From contig SVRM01000031.1 in assembly GCA_015064785.1 (NCBI GenBank), positions 1 through 39,480 on the forward strand: a stretch of DNA of 39,480 bases, in the 5' to 3' direction. The notes beneath the pieces were generated by a model. The model ran no database searches. It worked only from the letters and a program-made list of their open reading frames with translations, and was not told where the DNA came from. The stretch is from Oscillospiraceae bacterium. Lineage in GTDB: Bacteria > Bacillota > Clostridia > Oscillospirales > CAG-272. Position 1 is the first letter of the stretch, and every line of letters begins with the position of its first letter. The position numbers and the translations under genes are program-made. Below, piece by piece: positions 8,004-15,817 of the stretch.

Positions 8004-8174
8004 AGGCAATTGCAAAATTGCCTACCTTCATCGCCCAAAGGGCGATATATAAACAAATTGCGTCGCTTGGGCGGGTTTCCCGCCCAAAAAGACACCTTCA
8101 AAGCGACCAAAGGGAGCCATCGGGCTGCGTCAGCCCGATGAAACCGATTGCAAAATGCAATTTTGCAATCGATT
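8004..8174 (+). mobile_element. MITE-like interspersed element of five hairpins, inserted 5' of sigK
   Basis: The element has no coding sequence. Five perfect hairpins follow each other: stem GGCAATT (8005-8022), ATCGCCC with loop AAA (8030-8046), TTGGGCGGG with loop TTT (8067-8087), CATCGGGCTG with loop CGT (8118-8140), and a 12-bp stem with loop GCA (8145-8171). GTCGCTT (8062-8068) can also pair with AAGCGAC (8101-8107). The ends share ATTGCAAAATTGC in inverted orientation, so weak terminal inverted repeats exist. Positions 8005-8131 are identical to 39354-39480. The 13-bp flanking direct repeat indicates insertion rather than an ancestral leader. Confidence 0.8.
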
Positions 8175-8187
8175 ATGGTTATTCTAT
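8175..8187 (+). repeat. Right copy of the 13-bp direct repeat
   Basis: Identical to 7991-8003. Together they bracket the hairpin element, the expected footprint of an insertion with target duplication. Confidence 0.85.
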
Positions 8188-8209
8188 GCAGAGAGAATTC
8201 CGGATATGA
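8181..8209 (-). promoter_or_regulatory. Sigma-E-type promoter of sigK, displaced upstream of the repeat element
   Basis: On the minus strand TCATATC (8203-8209) and CATAGAAT (8181-8188) are 14 bp apart, close to the sigma-E consensus. The -10 core lies inside the right copy of the 13-bp direct repeat. The transcript would therefore cross the whole hairpin element before reaching the sigK start codon at 7979. Confidence 0.55.
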
Positions 8210-8387
8210 AGTGTATTGAATCGAGGAGGGGGGGCCAGGATCGTCCCGTTTGATGCGGGCGTCCCCTGAAATTACAGAAAGAGGCAGATTCTTTCCAAAT
8301 ACACGTTTCCAGAACCAATTTCGTGTGACGAAACATGGAAAAAATGACAAAATATTGAAAAATTATGACTAAAATGAGAATAACATA

Positions 8388-8416
8388 TTGACAATGTTCA
8401 GAAATCATAGTATAAT
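8388..8416 (+). promoter_or_regulatory. Sigma-A promoter of the Tad/phospho-signalling operon
   Basis: TTGACA (8388-8393) and TATAAT (8411-8416) are both perfect and 17 bp apart. It is the only convincing promoter I see for the genes from 8491 to 29603. Upstream (8190-8387) lies an AT-rich tract and a run of seven G at about 8225-8231; no gene is seen there. Confidence 0.9.
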
Positions 8417-8445
8417 TTCATTATATAACTATAACTTATTATGAA

Positions 8446-8473
8446 CAGACAGGGCTTGCCATGCAAGTGTCTG
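8446..8473 (+). promoter_or_regulatory. Leader hairpin next to the ribosome site of the Tad operon
   Basis: CAGACA (8446-8451) and CTTGC (8455-8459) pair with GCAAG (8463-8467) and TGTCTG (8468-8473), leaving a GGG bulge and a CAT loop. The stem ends two bases before AGGGAGGA (8476-8483), the ribosome site of the first gene. It could affect translation or mRNA 5' stability; regulation is inferred. Confidence 0.5.
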
Positions 8474-8490
8474 CCAGGGAGGAACCCGCT

Positions 8491-9573
8491 ATGCTTATCC
8501 GGCTTGGAATACTCGATACCGATTCCCGATATGTAAATAAACTTGCTGATTATTTCGGACTGCACTATAACCGCGAAATTGAGGTTCGGCAGTTTACAGA
8601 CAGCCGCGCTTTGCTCGATTCTCTGAATCGACATGAAAGACTTGATGTGCTGCTGGCTTCACCGGATGCTTTTGCTGATACCGGTGCGCTTCCCGCAGGC
8701 GTTGTGTTTGCTTATCTGACTGAAGATGCACGCGGTGAAATGGGCGGATTTCCGACGGTCTGCAAGTATCAGCGTGCGGACGCGCTTTTCCGGGCAGTGG
8801 AAGGACTCGCGGTCAATGTTGCTTCCGGTAAGAATGCAGAAGGCTCCTGCCGTTTGATTCTGTTTGTGGGAGCGGTCGGCGGGATCGGCTGTTCTACCGC
8901 TGCACTCAGCTGTGCGGTCCGTCTTGCTGCACAGGGAACGGAAACCATGTACATCAACCTGCAGTCTCACGGCAGAACCGACAGTGTATTCTCTGTGGTC
9001 GGTGCGCCGATGACGAAGGTTCTTTATGAAATCAAGAGTTGGCTCCAACTGAATAAAAAAGAAGAAAAGGCGAAGGAAAACCTCAGCAAGCTCCAGACAA
9101 AACTGCGCGGTCTTGCAAAGGCAGATCCGGAATATAAAGTATCGAGTTTCGGCGGATTTGATCTCCCGCTTGAAGCAATGGATATGAATCCGGATGACAT
9201 CAATGCCTTGTTCAAGGCACTTCCGGGGATGTGCAGCTGCTGTGTTCTGGATATGGATTCTGTTTTCGGTCCGCTTCTGTTCACCGCAATGGAAAAGGCC
9301 GATGAAGTGGTGATTGTCGGCGACGGCAGTGTGCGCGGCAACCTCTGTCTCGGAAAAATTCTCGAATCGATCAACATTCTCAATAATACCGATAAGCCGA
9401 TTCTGCGCGGCGGTCTCGGTGTCCTGTATTCACACTTCGGCAGCTCCGCTTCGCAGATTGCACTTCCTGCCTATGCGAAGCTGATCGGTACCATTCCGAA
9501 TTATGCCGGTGCTGATGAAAAGCGCATTGTGGATGAGCTGATCGGAAGCAGCATGTTTGACGAAATCGGATAA
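8491..9573 (+). CDS. tadZ: TadZ/CpaE-like pilus assembly protein
   Basis: The 360-residue protein has a receiver-like N-terminal domain (LGILDTDSRYVNKLADYF, about 4-110) and a MinD/ParA-like P-loop domain after it. TadZ/CpaE proteins localise Tad pilus machines to a site in the cell. The deviant Walker A reads GAVGGIGCSTAA (about 126-137): Cys stands where the catalytic Lys normally is, so ATP hydrolysis is doubtful. A long insert with charged helix (KKEEKAKENLSKLQTKL) follows. The start at 8491 is chosen over 8461 because AGGGAGGA lies 7 nt upstream. It is the first gene of the operon. Confidence 0.82.
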   Translation: MLIRLGILDTDSRYVNKLADYFGLHYNREIEVRQFTDSRALLDSLNRHERLDVLLASPDAFADTGALPAGVVFAYLTEDARGEMGGFPTVCKYQRADALFRAVEGLAVNVASGKNAEGSCRLILFVGAVGGIGCSTAALSCAVRLAAQGTETMYINLQSHGRTDSVFSVVGAPMTKVLYEIKSWLQLNKKEEKAKENLSKLQTKLRGLAKADPEYKVSSFGGFDLPLEAMDMNPDDINALFKALPGMCSCCVLDMDSVFGPLLFTAMEKADEVVIVGDGSVRGNLCLGKILESINILNNTDKPILRGGLGVLYSHFGSSASQIALPAYAKLIGTIPNYAGADEKRIVDELIGSSMFDEIG

Positions 9574-9639
9574 ATGGGATGCACCCAAAACCGCTGAAAG
9601 GAACCCGGCAGGTCATTGTCTGCGGGGAATGGAGATGTT

Positions 9640-10890
9640 ATGACCAACGAAGAACTGAAAACGCTTTCGGATGATATACGGGAGCGCGCAAGACTGGAAC
9701 TGAATACCGACTCGATGGAAGACGATGATCTTCGATCTGCCATCGATGAACTGGTGGACCGCTGTACAAGAGGCGTATATCTGACGCTGGATCAGAGACT
9801 GTCGCTTGTCAACGATGTTTATGCGAGTTATCGCGGCTTTGGCGGTCTTCTGGACTCGATCATGCTTGATGAGGCGATCACCGAGGTTATGATCAACGGA
9901 CACAAGAATATCTTTGTGGAGCGAAAAGGCAGAATCACAAAGATGGATGCCGAATTCAAAGACGATGAGGAGCTGCGGAATGTCATCAAGCTCATTGTCG
10001 GACGCGCCGGACGAGAGGTTTCGCAGGCGGATCCGATTGTTGACACGCGACTTCCCGACGGAAGCCGAGTCAATGTCGTTCTGGCACCCATTGCGCTTGA
10101 CGGTTCCACAATGACAATCCGAAAATTCTCGGCAGAACCGATGACAATGGCACGACTGATCGGCTACGGCTCGGTAACTCCGGAGATTGCAGCATTTCTT
10201 GAAAAGCTGGTTCGCGCAAGATATAATATCTTTATTTCCGGCGGTACCGGCTCCGGTAAAACCACCTTCCTCAATGCGCTCTCGAACTTCATTCCATCAG
10301 ACGAGCGTGTCATTACGATCGAGGACTCGGCAGAACTGAATATTTCCGGCGTACCGAACCTTGTACGCCTGGAAACAAGAAATGCAACCGCTTCGTCGGA
10401 TAAAGAAATCAACATGCAGTCGCTCATCAAATCCAGCCTTCGTATGCGTCCTGACCGCATTGTTGTCGGTGAAGTCCGCGGCGCGGAGGCGCTCGATATG
10501 TTGCAGGCGATGAACACCGGTCACGACGGAAGCCTTTCTACCGGTCACGCAAATACGGCAGAGGATATGCTCAGCCGTCTGGAAACCATGGTTTTGCGCG
10601 GTGCGGCAGATCTTCCTCTGAAGGCAGTCCGTAAACAGATCACAAGTGCGATTGATATTATCATTCATCTGTCTCGTCTGCGTGACCATAGCCGTAAGAC
10701 GGTTACCATCGCCGAAATTATCGGACTTGACAAAGATGATAACTATATCATCAATCCGCTCTTTGAGTTCAAGGAGGATGCTTCTTCAACAGTTCAGAAG
10801 GTTTCCGGACAGCTGAAGCGCAGTGACAAGGAAATGATAAAGACAGAAAAGCTCTTCCGTGCAGGCTACACTGAGGCGGATCTCATCTAA
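9640..10890 (+). CDS. tadA: TadA/CpaF-type secretion ATPase
   Basis: This is the hexameric ATPase that powers Tad pilus assembly. The 416-residue protein has the N-terminal domain with EVMINGHKNIFVERKG, Walker A GGTGSGKTT (201-209), the Asp box region VITIEDSAEL, Walker B RMRPDRIVVGEVRG and the His box NTGHDGSLSTGHAN. All catalytic motifs are intact. The ATG at 9640 with GGAG (9631-9634) is preferred over an in-frame TTG at 9616. Only one such ATPase is present in the locus. Confidence 0.95.
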   Translation: MTNEELKTLSDDIRERARLELNTDSMEDDDLRSAIDELVDRCTRGVYLTLDQRLSLVNDVYASYRGFGGLLDSIMLDEAITEVMINGHKNIFVERKGRITKMDAEFKDDEELRNVIKLIVGRAGREVSQADPIVDTRLPDGSRVNVVLAPIALDGSTMTIRKFSAEPMTMARLIGYGSVTPEIAAFLEKLVRARYNIFISGGTGSGKTTFLNALSNFIPSDERVITIEDSAELNISGVPNLVRLETRNATASSDKEINMQSLIKSSLRMRPDRIVVGEVRGAEALDMLQAMNTGHDGSLSTGHANTAEDMLSRLETMVLRGAADLPLKAVRKQITSAIDIIIHLSRLRDHSRKTVTIAEIIGLDKDDNYIINPLFEFKEDASSTVQKVSGQLKRSDKEMIKTEKLFRAGYTEADLI

Positions 10891-10965
10891 ATACAGGGTG
10901 TGGGGCAGAACGATCCCCGAACCCGGAAAGGCGGCCTTCCTCAAACGAAGGCGGAGAACAGTTAC

Positions 10966-11826
10966 GTGAGCAGTAAACAGAAAAAGAAAAAGCCGGCTCC
11001 TCCGGCACAGTATCTCAACAATCCGAGAAATCAACCGATGCTCAATTATCACACGTATGTGATGAGCAAAAATGAGAAGCTTTTATATTCCATCGCGGCT
11101 TTTATCGCCGGCGGTCTTGCAGGTCTTCTGTTTTACGGCGGCTTATTCAAGAGCCAGGGAGAAGCAACCAGCCTGACGACGATCAGCAACACGGTGGTTT
11201 TTGTGGCAGTTGGTATCATTGCGGTAAAGGTTTTCCTGCCGATCCGCACAACACAGCTGCTTGAAAAGCGGCGTGCGACGCTGCGGCTGCAATTCCGCGA
11301 TATGCTGGAATCCCTGACAACCTCGCTTGCGTCGGGCAGCACAGTTCTTCAGGCATTTGATGATGCATATAAAGACATGCATATGCAGTATTCGGAAAAT
11401 GCCTATATCACAAGAGAGCTGTATCAGATATCCGAAGCAAGACGAAACAATGTGAAGCTTGTAGATATGCTCAATGACTTTGCAAAACGAAGCAGCCTGG
11501 AGGATGTCGAGGATTTTGCAAACATTTTCTCAGTCGGCGAAAGCTCCGGCGGTAAGATCAACGAGATTGTCCGTCAGACACACTCGGTCATCTGTGAGAA
11601 AATGCAGATTGAAAATGAAATCGAAAGCAAGATGTCTGCCAACCGGCTGGAGCTGAACATCATTACCTGCGCACCGATTCTCATTGTTGCCATGCTGAAG
11701 TTTTCCAATGAATCCTTTGCCGAAAACTTTGCGACTCCGGTTGGCGTTGCGGCGGTAACCGTTGGCGTCGTGCTGTTTGTTGTCGCTTACCGCATGGGTC
11801 AGAAAATCATCAATATCAAGGGTTGA
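10966..11826 (+). CDS. tadB: TadB-like type II secretion F-domain membrane protein
   Basis: The inner-membrane platform protein of the Tad machine. It has a Lys-rich cytoplasmic N-terminus (KQKKKK), two early membrane spans (about 42-63 and 74-91), then the T2SSF cytoplasmic domain (RLQFRDMLESLTTSLASGSTV, FANIFSVGESSGGKINEIVRQT) and C-terminal spans. The GTG at 10966 has GGAG 9 nt upstream; a GTG at 10900 is open in frame but its purine tract is too close. The start is therefore not settled. Confidence 0.87.
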   Translation: MSSKQKKKKPAPPAQYLNNPRNQPMLNYHTYVMSKNEKLLYSIAAFIAGGLAGLLFYGGLFKSQGEATSLTTISNTVVFVAVGIIAVKVFLPIRTTQLLEKRRATLRLQFRDMLESLTTSLASGSTVLQAFDDAYKDMHMQYSENAYITRELYQISEARRNNVKLVDMLNDFAKRSSLEDVEDFANIFSVGESSGGKINEIVRQTHSVICEKMQIENEIESKMSANRLELNIITCAPILIVAMLKFSNESFAENFATPVGVAAVTVGVVLFVVAYRMGQKIINIKG

Positions 11827-11860
11827 CAAGTACTGCCGATTCTCAAGATAGGAGTAGAAT

Positions 11861-12751
11861 ATGGTTTTTGTGAAACTGCTGTTTCTGGCGCTGGGAACAT
11901 TTCTGTCCTTTGCGTACATCGTTCTGACAGCAAAAGGAAAAAAATACGATCCGCTGATTGCCAATCTTCCGGAAGAGGGCTACAGCGATAAAGAATTGTG
12001 GGCTGCCGGCTTTGCACTTCAGGAAATCCCGATGTTTGGTGCAGAATCCGCAATTGGTAAACGTATGCGCGCACAGGCAAAGCTTCTTCACCCGGAAAAT
12101 GAAGGAAAATTTGTCGAATATTGGGCAAGACTTTATTTTGCCAGAACACTTTCTCTGATTCTGATTGTTGCTGCGATCATCTGCTGTGTCACCGGCATGA
12201 TGGATGATACCATGGCAATTATCATTCCGATATTCGGTGCTGTTGCGGTGTATGCCGTTTACGATTCCGGTGTCAATGCCATGAAAAAAGAACTGACCAA
12301 GCGAAGTGAGGACTGCCTCTTGGAATTTTCCAATGTGGTTTCAAAGCTTTCGCTGGTTATGGGCTGCGGTATGAACCTGCGCAGCGCGTGGTTCAATGTG
12401 GCGTACAGCAAGGAAGGACCGATTTATGATCTGATGCGCAATGCCTGCAATCAGATGAACAACGGTATCAGCGAAACCGATGCCATTTATGCATTCGGTA
12501 TCCAGTCCAATACACCGCAGATCCGGAAATTTGCCGGTATTCTGATTCAGTCCTCCGAAAAGGGCGGCTCGAATCTGACAATCTTTCTGAAGCAGCAGGC
12601 AACGGAGCTCTGGAGCAACAAGCGTCAGCTGATGCTGAAAAAGGGTGACGAGGCTGCGGCAAAGCTTCTGATGCCGACAATGCTGATTCTGGTCGGTATT
12701 CTGATTATCATTCTCGCATCTGCACTTGCAGGTTTGAATTTCAATTTCTAA
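11861..12751 (+). CDS. tadC: TadC-like type II secretion F-domain membrane protein
   Basis: Second platform protein, 296 residues. It opens with a membrane span (VKLLFLALGTFLSFAYIVL), has a pair of spans at about 97-140, a T2SSF domain (LLEFSNVVSKLSLVMGCGM, KFAGILIQSSEKGGSNL) and a final span (LMPTMLILVGILIIILAS). AGGAG precedes the ATG. TadB and TadC normally form a heteromeric base for the ATPase; here they are adjacent, as in other Tad loci. Confidence 0.88.
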   Translation: MVFVKLLFLALGTFLSFAYIVLTAKGKKYDPLIANLPEEGYSDKELWAAGFALQEIPMFGAESAIGKRMRAQAKLLHPENEGKFVEYWARLYFARTLSLILIVAAIICCVTGMMDDTMAIIIPIFGAVAVYAVYDSGVNAMKKELTKRSEDCLLEFSNVVSKLSLVMGCGMNLRSAWFNVAYSKEGPIYDLMRNACNQMNNGISETDAIYAFGIQSNTPQIRKFAGILIQSSEKGGSNLTIFLKQQATELWSNKRQLMLKKGDEAAAKLLMPTMLILVGILIIILASALAGLNFNF

Positions 12752-12820
12752 ACACGTATTTTTTCTGAGACGGCAGTTTGCCGATCAGTCAAGATAAATA
12801 ATAAAAATAGGAGAAATAAC

Positions 12821-13033
12821 ATGAAAGCAAAGCTTAATCAGCTCATGATCTCGCTTTACCTCAAGATGGTTGAAGTGAAAAATGATGAAGAAGGTATGGA
12901 AATCATCCAGGTTCTCGTCCTTCTCGGTCTTGGTCTCGTTCTGATCATTGCCTTTATCGGCTTCAAGGATCAGATCATGGGTAAGGTTCAGGAACTCGTT
13001 GACAGATTCATGGGCGAATTCGACAAGATCTGA
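12821..13033 (+). CDS. flp: Flp-type class IVb pilin
   Basis: The 70-residue protein has a short basic leader, an acidic stretch ending EEGMEIIQ, then a hydrophobic helix (VLVLLGLGLVLIIAFIGF) and an amphipathic tail (IMGKVQELVDRF). This is the Flp1-like pilin pattern of Gram-positive Tad loci, with prepilin cleavage expected near the Gly-Met bond. AGGAGAA gives a strong ribosome site. Size, location after tadC and before the peptidase, and the long gap that follows all suit the major pilin. Confidence 0.85.
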   Translation: MKAKLNQLMISLYLKMVEVKNDEEGMEIIQVLVLLGLGLVLIIAFIGFKDQIMGKVQELVDRFMGEFDKI

Positions 13034-13050
13034 TGCAATCCAACCGACGA

Positions 13051-13082
13051 CAGGCTTCTGCGGCAGCAAGCTGCAGAGCCTG
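13051..13082 (+). promoter_or_regulatory. Hairpin in the 235-bp gap after the pilin gene
   Basis: CAGGCT (13051-13056) and CTGC (13058-13061) pair with GCAG (13073-13076) and AGCCTG (13077-13082), with a 1-nt bulge. Further on, the perfect palindrome GTGCAAATTTGCAC spans about 13096-13109. The gap 13034-13268 has no credible gene. A stabilising or attenuating 3' structure that lets pilin mRNA exceed downstream mRNA is a reasonable inference; the first stem lacks a proper T-run. Confidence 0.45.
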
Positions 13083-13268
13083 CTTTCCGAGTGCCGTGCA
13101 AATTTGCACTGTGCAAATAAGGGCGGTGCCCGGAAAACAGGCTGTCCCGCGGGTTGTCATCCACGGGCTGTTGTGCAGAAGGATTCTTTTGCACTTTGCA
13201 ATCAAGTCTTTGTTCTGCGAATCATGATTACCGGAAACAAACGGTAATCTCTGAAGGAGATCAGCAAT

Positions 13269-13901
13269 ATGTTCGTGCTAACCGGCATTGTCGGAGGTGT
13301 GCTTTCCTTTGGCGGCACATGGCTTATATCACGCCGCCGTCCGCTGCCACCGGAGAGGAAAGGGCAGCTTTTGCCGTTTCTTATCATCGTATCTATCATT
13401 GGCATTGTATGCGGTTGTTTTATGCCGTTCCGTGTACAGCTATGGACAACCTGGATCCGGCTGCTGTGGGTTCTGGCGATTCTGACTGTCACCGCATATA
13501 CGGATTTTCTCGACTGTACGATACCGAATTTGTGTGTATTGATTCTGCTCGCGGGATTTCCGGTCTGTACGCTGCTTGACTGCCTTGTCAGCCGAAAATT
13601 TGATCCCGGTCTGGTTCTGGGCGGGATACTGGGGATGGTTCTGACCTTTATGGTGCTTGTTCTGTTCCGGCGTTTGTCGCATAACGGCATCGGATATGGA
13701 GATATCAAGCTATTATCCGTGCTTGCCGCGGTTCTCGGTGTTTACGGAACTATTTTTGTCCTGTTTATATCTCAGGTTGCCGCACTTCTGTATGCCGGCA
13801 TCATGATTCTTCTTAAGCGTCTGACCTCCAAAGGACGTGTTCCGCTCGGTCCGTTTTTACTGATTGGGTATCTTCTGACAATCATTTTTGGAACGTTCTG
13901 A
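13269..13901 (+). CDS. tadV: Prepilin peptidase (A24 family, TadV/CpaA type)
   Basis: A polytopic aspartyl protease that cleaves the leader of Flp pilin and pseudopilins. The two catalytic Asp motifs are visible: AYTDFLDCTIPN after the third span and GIGYGDIKLL (GxGD). The 210 residues contain about six spans. There is no N-terminal methylase Cys cluster, as expected for the short TadV type. AAGGAG lies before the ATG. Confidence 0.9.
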   Translation: MFVLTGIVGGVLSFGGTWLISRRRPLPPERKGQLLPFLIIVSIIGIVCGCFMPFRVQLWTTWIRLLWVLAILTVTAYTDFLDCTIPNLCVLILLAGFPVCTLLDCLVSRKFDPGLVLGGILGMVLTFMVLVLFRRLSHNGIGYGDIKLLSVLAAVLGVYGTIFVLFISQVAALLYAGIMILLKRLTSKGRVPLGPFLLIGYLLTIIFGTF

Positions 13902-13972
13902 AGTTCCTTGCTGTATTTCAAAGAAAGGGAGTTCCGTCTGACAAGCTGTCGGCGGAACGGTGAATTGGCTTT

Positions 13973-15307
13973 ATGAAAAGTACGCGTTTCATTGTAACGG
14001 TTATGATTGCTGCGGTTTGCGCATTCGGATGGATTTTCTTTTTGGATAATCTTGGATCCGATGGTGACGAACAGGCTGCATATCTGAAAAAAGCCGAAGA
14101 GTATTATTCGGAAAGACTGTATGAGCTTTCGATCGAAGAATATGAAAAAGCAATTTCGATCGAACCGAAGCTCGATATTTACCGTGCGCTGATTACGGCA
14201 TGTGAAGATTTTTATGCGGAAGAAAGAACTTCTGCTGCACAGAAGCGTCTTCTCTCCGCCTACAGCGGTGTCAATGACGATTTTCCCGAAGTGACCGAAT
14301 ACTGGGAACAGCACGCAGCCCTTCAGATTTCAGCCGGAAAATACCAGAAAGCAATGACTGTTCTGAATGCCGCTGAAAAGAAAGGAATCACAAGTGAGCT
14401 GCTTGCTGAACAGCATAAAGTTGTTTATTGGGCGGTCAAGGCGCGTTATCAGGAATATGAAACCATTTCAAAGTATGCAGGTGCCGGTGCGTATACTGTC
14501 ACTGTTGACGGACTGATGGGCATTGTCAGCAATACCGGTGAGGATGTACTGGCGGCGCTTTATTCTTATGTGGGGCCTGCAAATGAGAACGGCGATGTCC
14601 TTGTTCAGACAGTTGACGGCGAAGCATTTATTTTGGACAAAGACGGGGTCAAGCTCGGCCGTATTTCCGCACGTGTTGCAGAGGCCAGAGCATATTCTGA
14701 GGGAATGATTGCTGTGCGTTTTGAAGGACGTGAGGACTGGTGTTTTATTGACAATATTGGGAATGAACTGTTCGGCGGATTTGCAGATGCAGGCAGATTT
14801 TCCGGCGGTAAAGCCGCTGTTCAAAAAGCAGACGGCAGCTGGATTCTGATCGGAACCACAGGTGAGCAGACATCCGCGAACAGTTATGAAGGTATGCTTC
14901 TCGGTGAAGACGGATCTTATATCAACGGCAGCCGTCTTATGCTGAAGAAAAACGGCGCATGGGGGCTTTATGATGCTTCGGGCGAAATGCTCGGAACGAT
15001 TGCCGCCGAGGAGATTGATCTTTGCCGCCAGAGTGCGATTGCATATAAAAAAGACGGTAAATGGGGCTTTATGAAGCGAAGCGGTGAGGTATTTATTGAA
15101 CCGCAGTATGAAGATGCACGCAGCTTCTCATGCGGTGCCGCAGCTGTCAAGCAAAACGGCAAGTGGGGTTTCATCAACACTGACGGTGAGTTGATCATCG
15201 ACTTTATTTACGACGATGCGGGATATTTTGAGAAGGGCGGCAGCTGTCCCGTTATTCCCGAAGGACAGTCCGGTTATTCGCTGATTTACTGGACGGTTTC
15301 GCATTGA
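13973..15307 (+). CDS. Membrane-anchored TPR and WG-repeat protein
   Basis: The 444 residues start with an anchor span (FIVTVMIAAVCAFGWIFFL), then TPR-like helices (AAYLKKAEEYYSERLYELSIEEYEKA), and a beta-rich C-terminal half. That half has WG-type repeats, the clearest being NGAWGLYDASGE, DGKWGFMKRSGE and NGKWGFINTDGE (about 323-405), with earlier degenerate ones. WG repeats form beta modules of unknown binding role on surface-facing proteins. By topology the bulk should be extracytoplasmic. Its layout parallels the last gene of the operon (anchor, TPR, RCC1). A sensor or assembly role in the pilus machine is inferred from context only. Confidence 0.75.
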   Translation: MKSTRFIVTVMIAAVCAFGWIFFLDNLGSDGDEQAAYLKKAEEYYSERLYELSIEEYEKAISIEPKLDIYRALITACEDFYAEERTSAAQKRLLSAYSGVNDDFPEVTEYWEQHAALQISAGKYQKAMTVLNAAEKKGITSELLAEQHKVVYWAVKARYQEYETISKYAGAGAYTVTVDGLMGIVSNTGEDVLAALYSYVGPANENGDVLVQTVDGEAFILDKDGVKLGRISARVAEARAYSEGMIAVRFEGREDWCFIDNIGNELFGGFADAGRFSGGKAAVQKADGSWILIGTTGEQTSANSYEGMLLGEDGSYINGSRLMLKKNGAWGLYDASGEMLGTIAAEEIDLCRQSAIAYKKDGKWGFMKRSGEVFIEPQYEDARSFSCGAAAVKQNGKWGFINTDGELIIDFIYDDAGYFEKGGSCPVIPEGQSGYSLIYWTVSH

Positions 15308-15342
15308 TTTTTATAAAAATATGAAATAAGGAAGGTCTGTCC

Positions 15343-15786
15343 ATGGAGCTTCATCTGTTGCTGATTTCTGCGGTGATTGCCGTTGTCTGCACGTGTCCCT
15401 ATCTGGTTTCCGCTGCCAAACGCGGCGCGTACCGGGGAAACAATGAGATTATAATTGAAGAAGCAAAGCGTGCGGGCAGAGTTGCTGTGGGAACGCTTGT
15501 TGGCACACGGTATCTGCCCGGTGAGCCGGGACATAAAAATCCGCTTGATCGGGACAGCCGTTGGCTCGGTACATATACATATGAGGTGAACGGAAAAACT
15601 TATACCTTGGGTGTCAGTACGACAGATACACTTCCCGAAACACTCACGGTTTATTATCCCGAAGGCAGACCGAACAAGGGAATCACCGAGATGAATGCTT
15701 CTGCCAACGGAAAGCAGGCACTGATTGCACTGATCCCGGTATTTGTGTGGGCAGCTGTTTACTGGCTGCTTTGTGCGCTGACATAA
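15343..15786 (+). CDS. Two-span membrane protein, DUF3592-like
   Basis: The 147-residue protein has a span at each end (LLLISAVIAVVCTCPYLV and ALIALIPVFVWAAVYWLL). Between them lies a small domain with TYTYEVNGKTYTLGVS and LTVYYPEGRPNKG. This beta pattern (Y-x-Y-x-V-x-G-K-x-Y, then V-x-Y-x-P-x-x-P) resembles DUF3592 proteins, whose function is unknown. It lies inside the Tad operon between the WG protein and a pseudopilin. Confidence 0.6.
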   Translation: MELHLLLISAVIAVVCTCPYLVSAAKRGAYRGNNEIIIEEAKRAGRVAVGTLVGTRYLPGEPGHKNPLDRDSRWLGTYTYEVNGKTYTLGVSTTDTLPETLTVYYPEGRPNKGITEMNASANGKQALIALIPVFVWAAVYWLLCALT

Positions 15787-15817
15787 ACGCAAAAAGGAGA
15801 GGCATTTGCCGTAGATT

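Noticed and set aside
8005..8173. CRISPR array or terminator cluster
   Set aside because: The hairpins differ in sequence and length, there are no equal spacers, and the stems lack T-runs on either strand.
8222..8260. Possible riboswitch before the Tad operon (G-run and CCCG/CGGG hairpin)
   Set aside because: It lies upstream of the -35 box, so it is not in the operon leader, and it matches no riboswitch core I know.
8018..8350. Short open frames through the hairpin element
   Set aside because: The identical stretch also yields frames at 39354 onward; they follow from the repeat, lack ribosome sites and differ at each locus.
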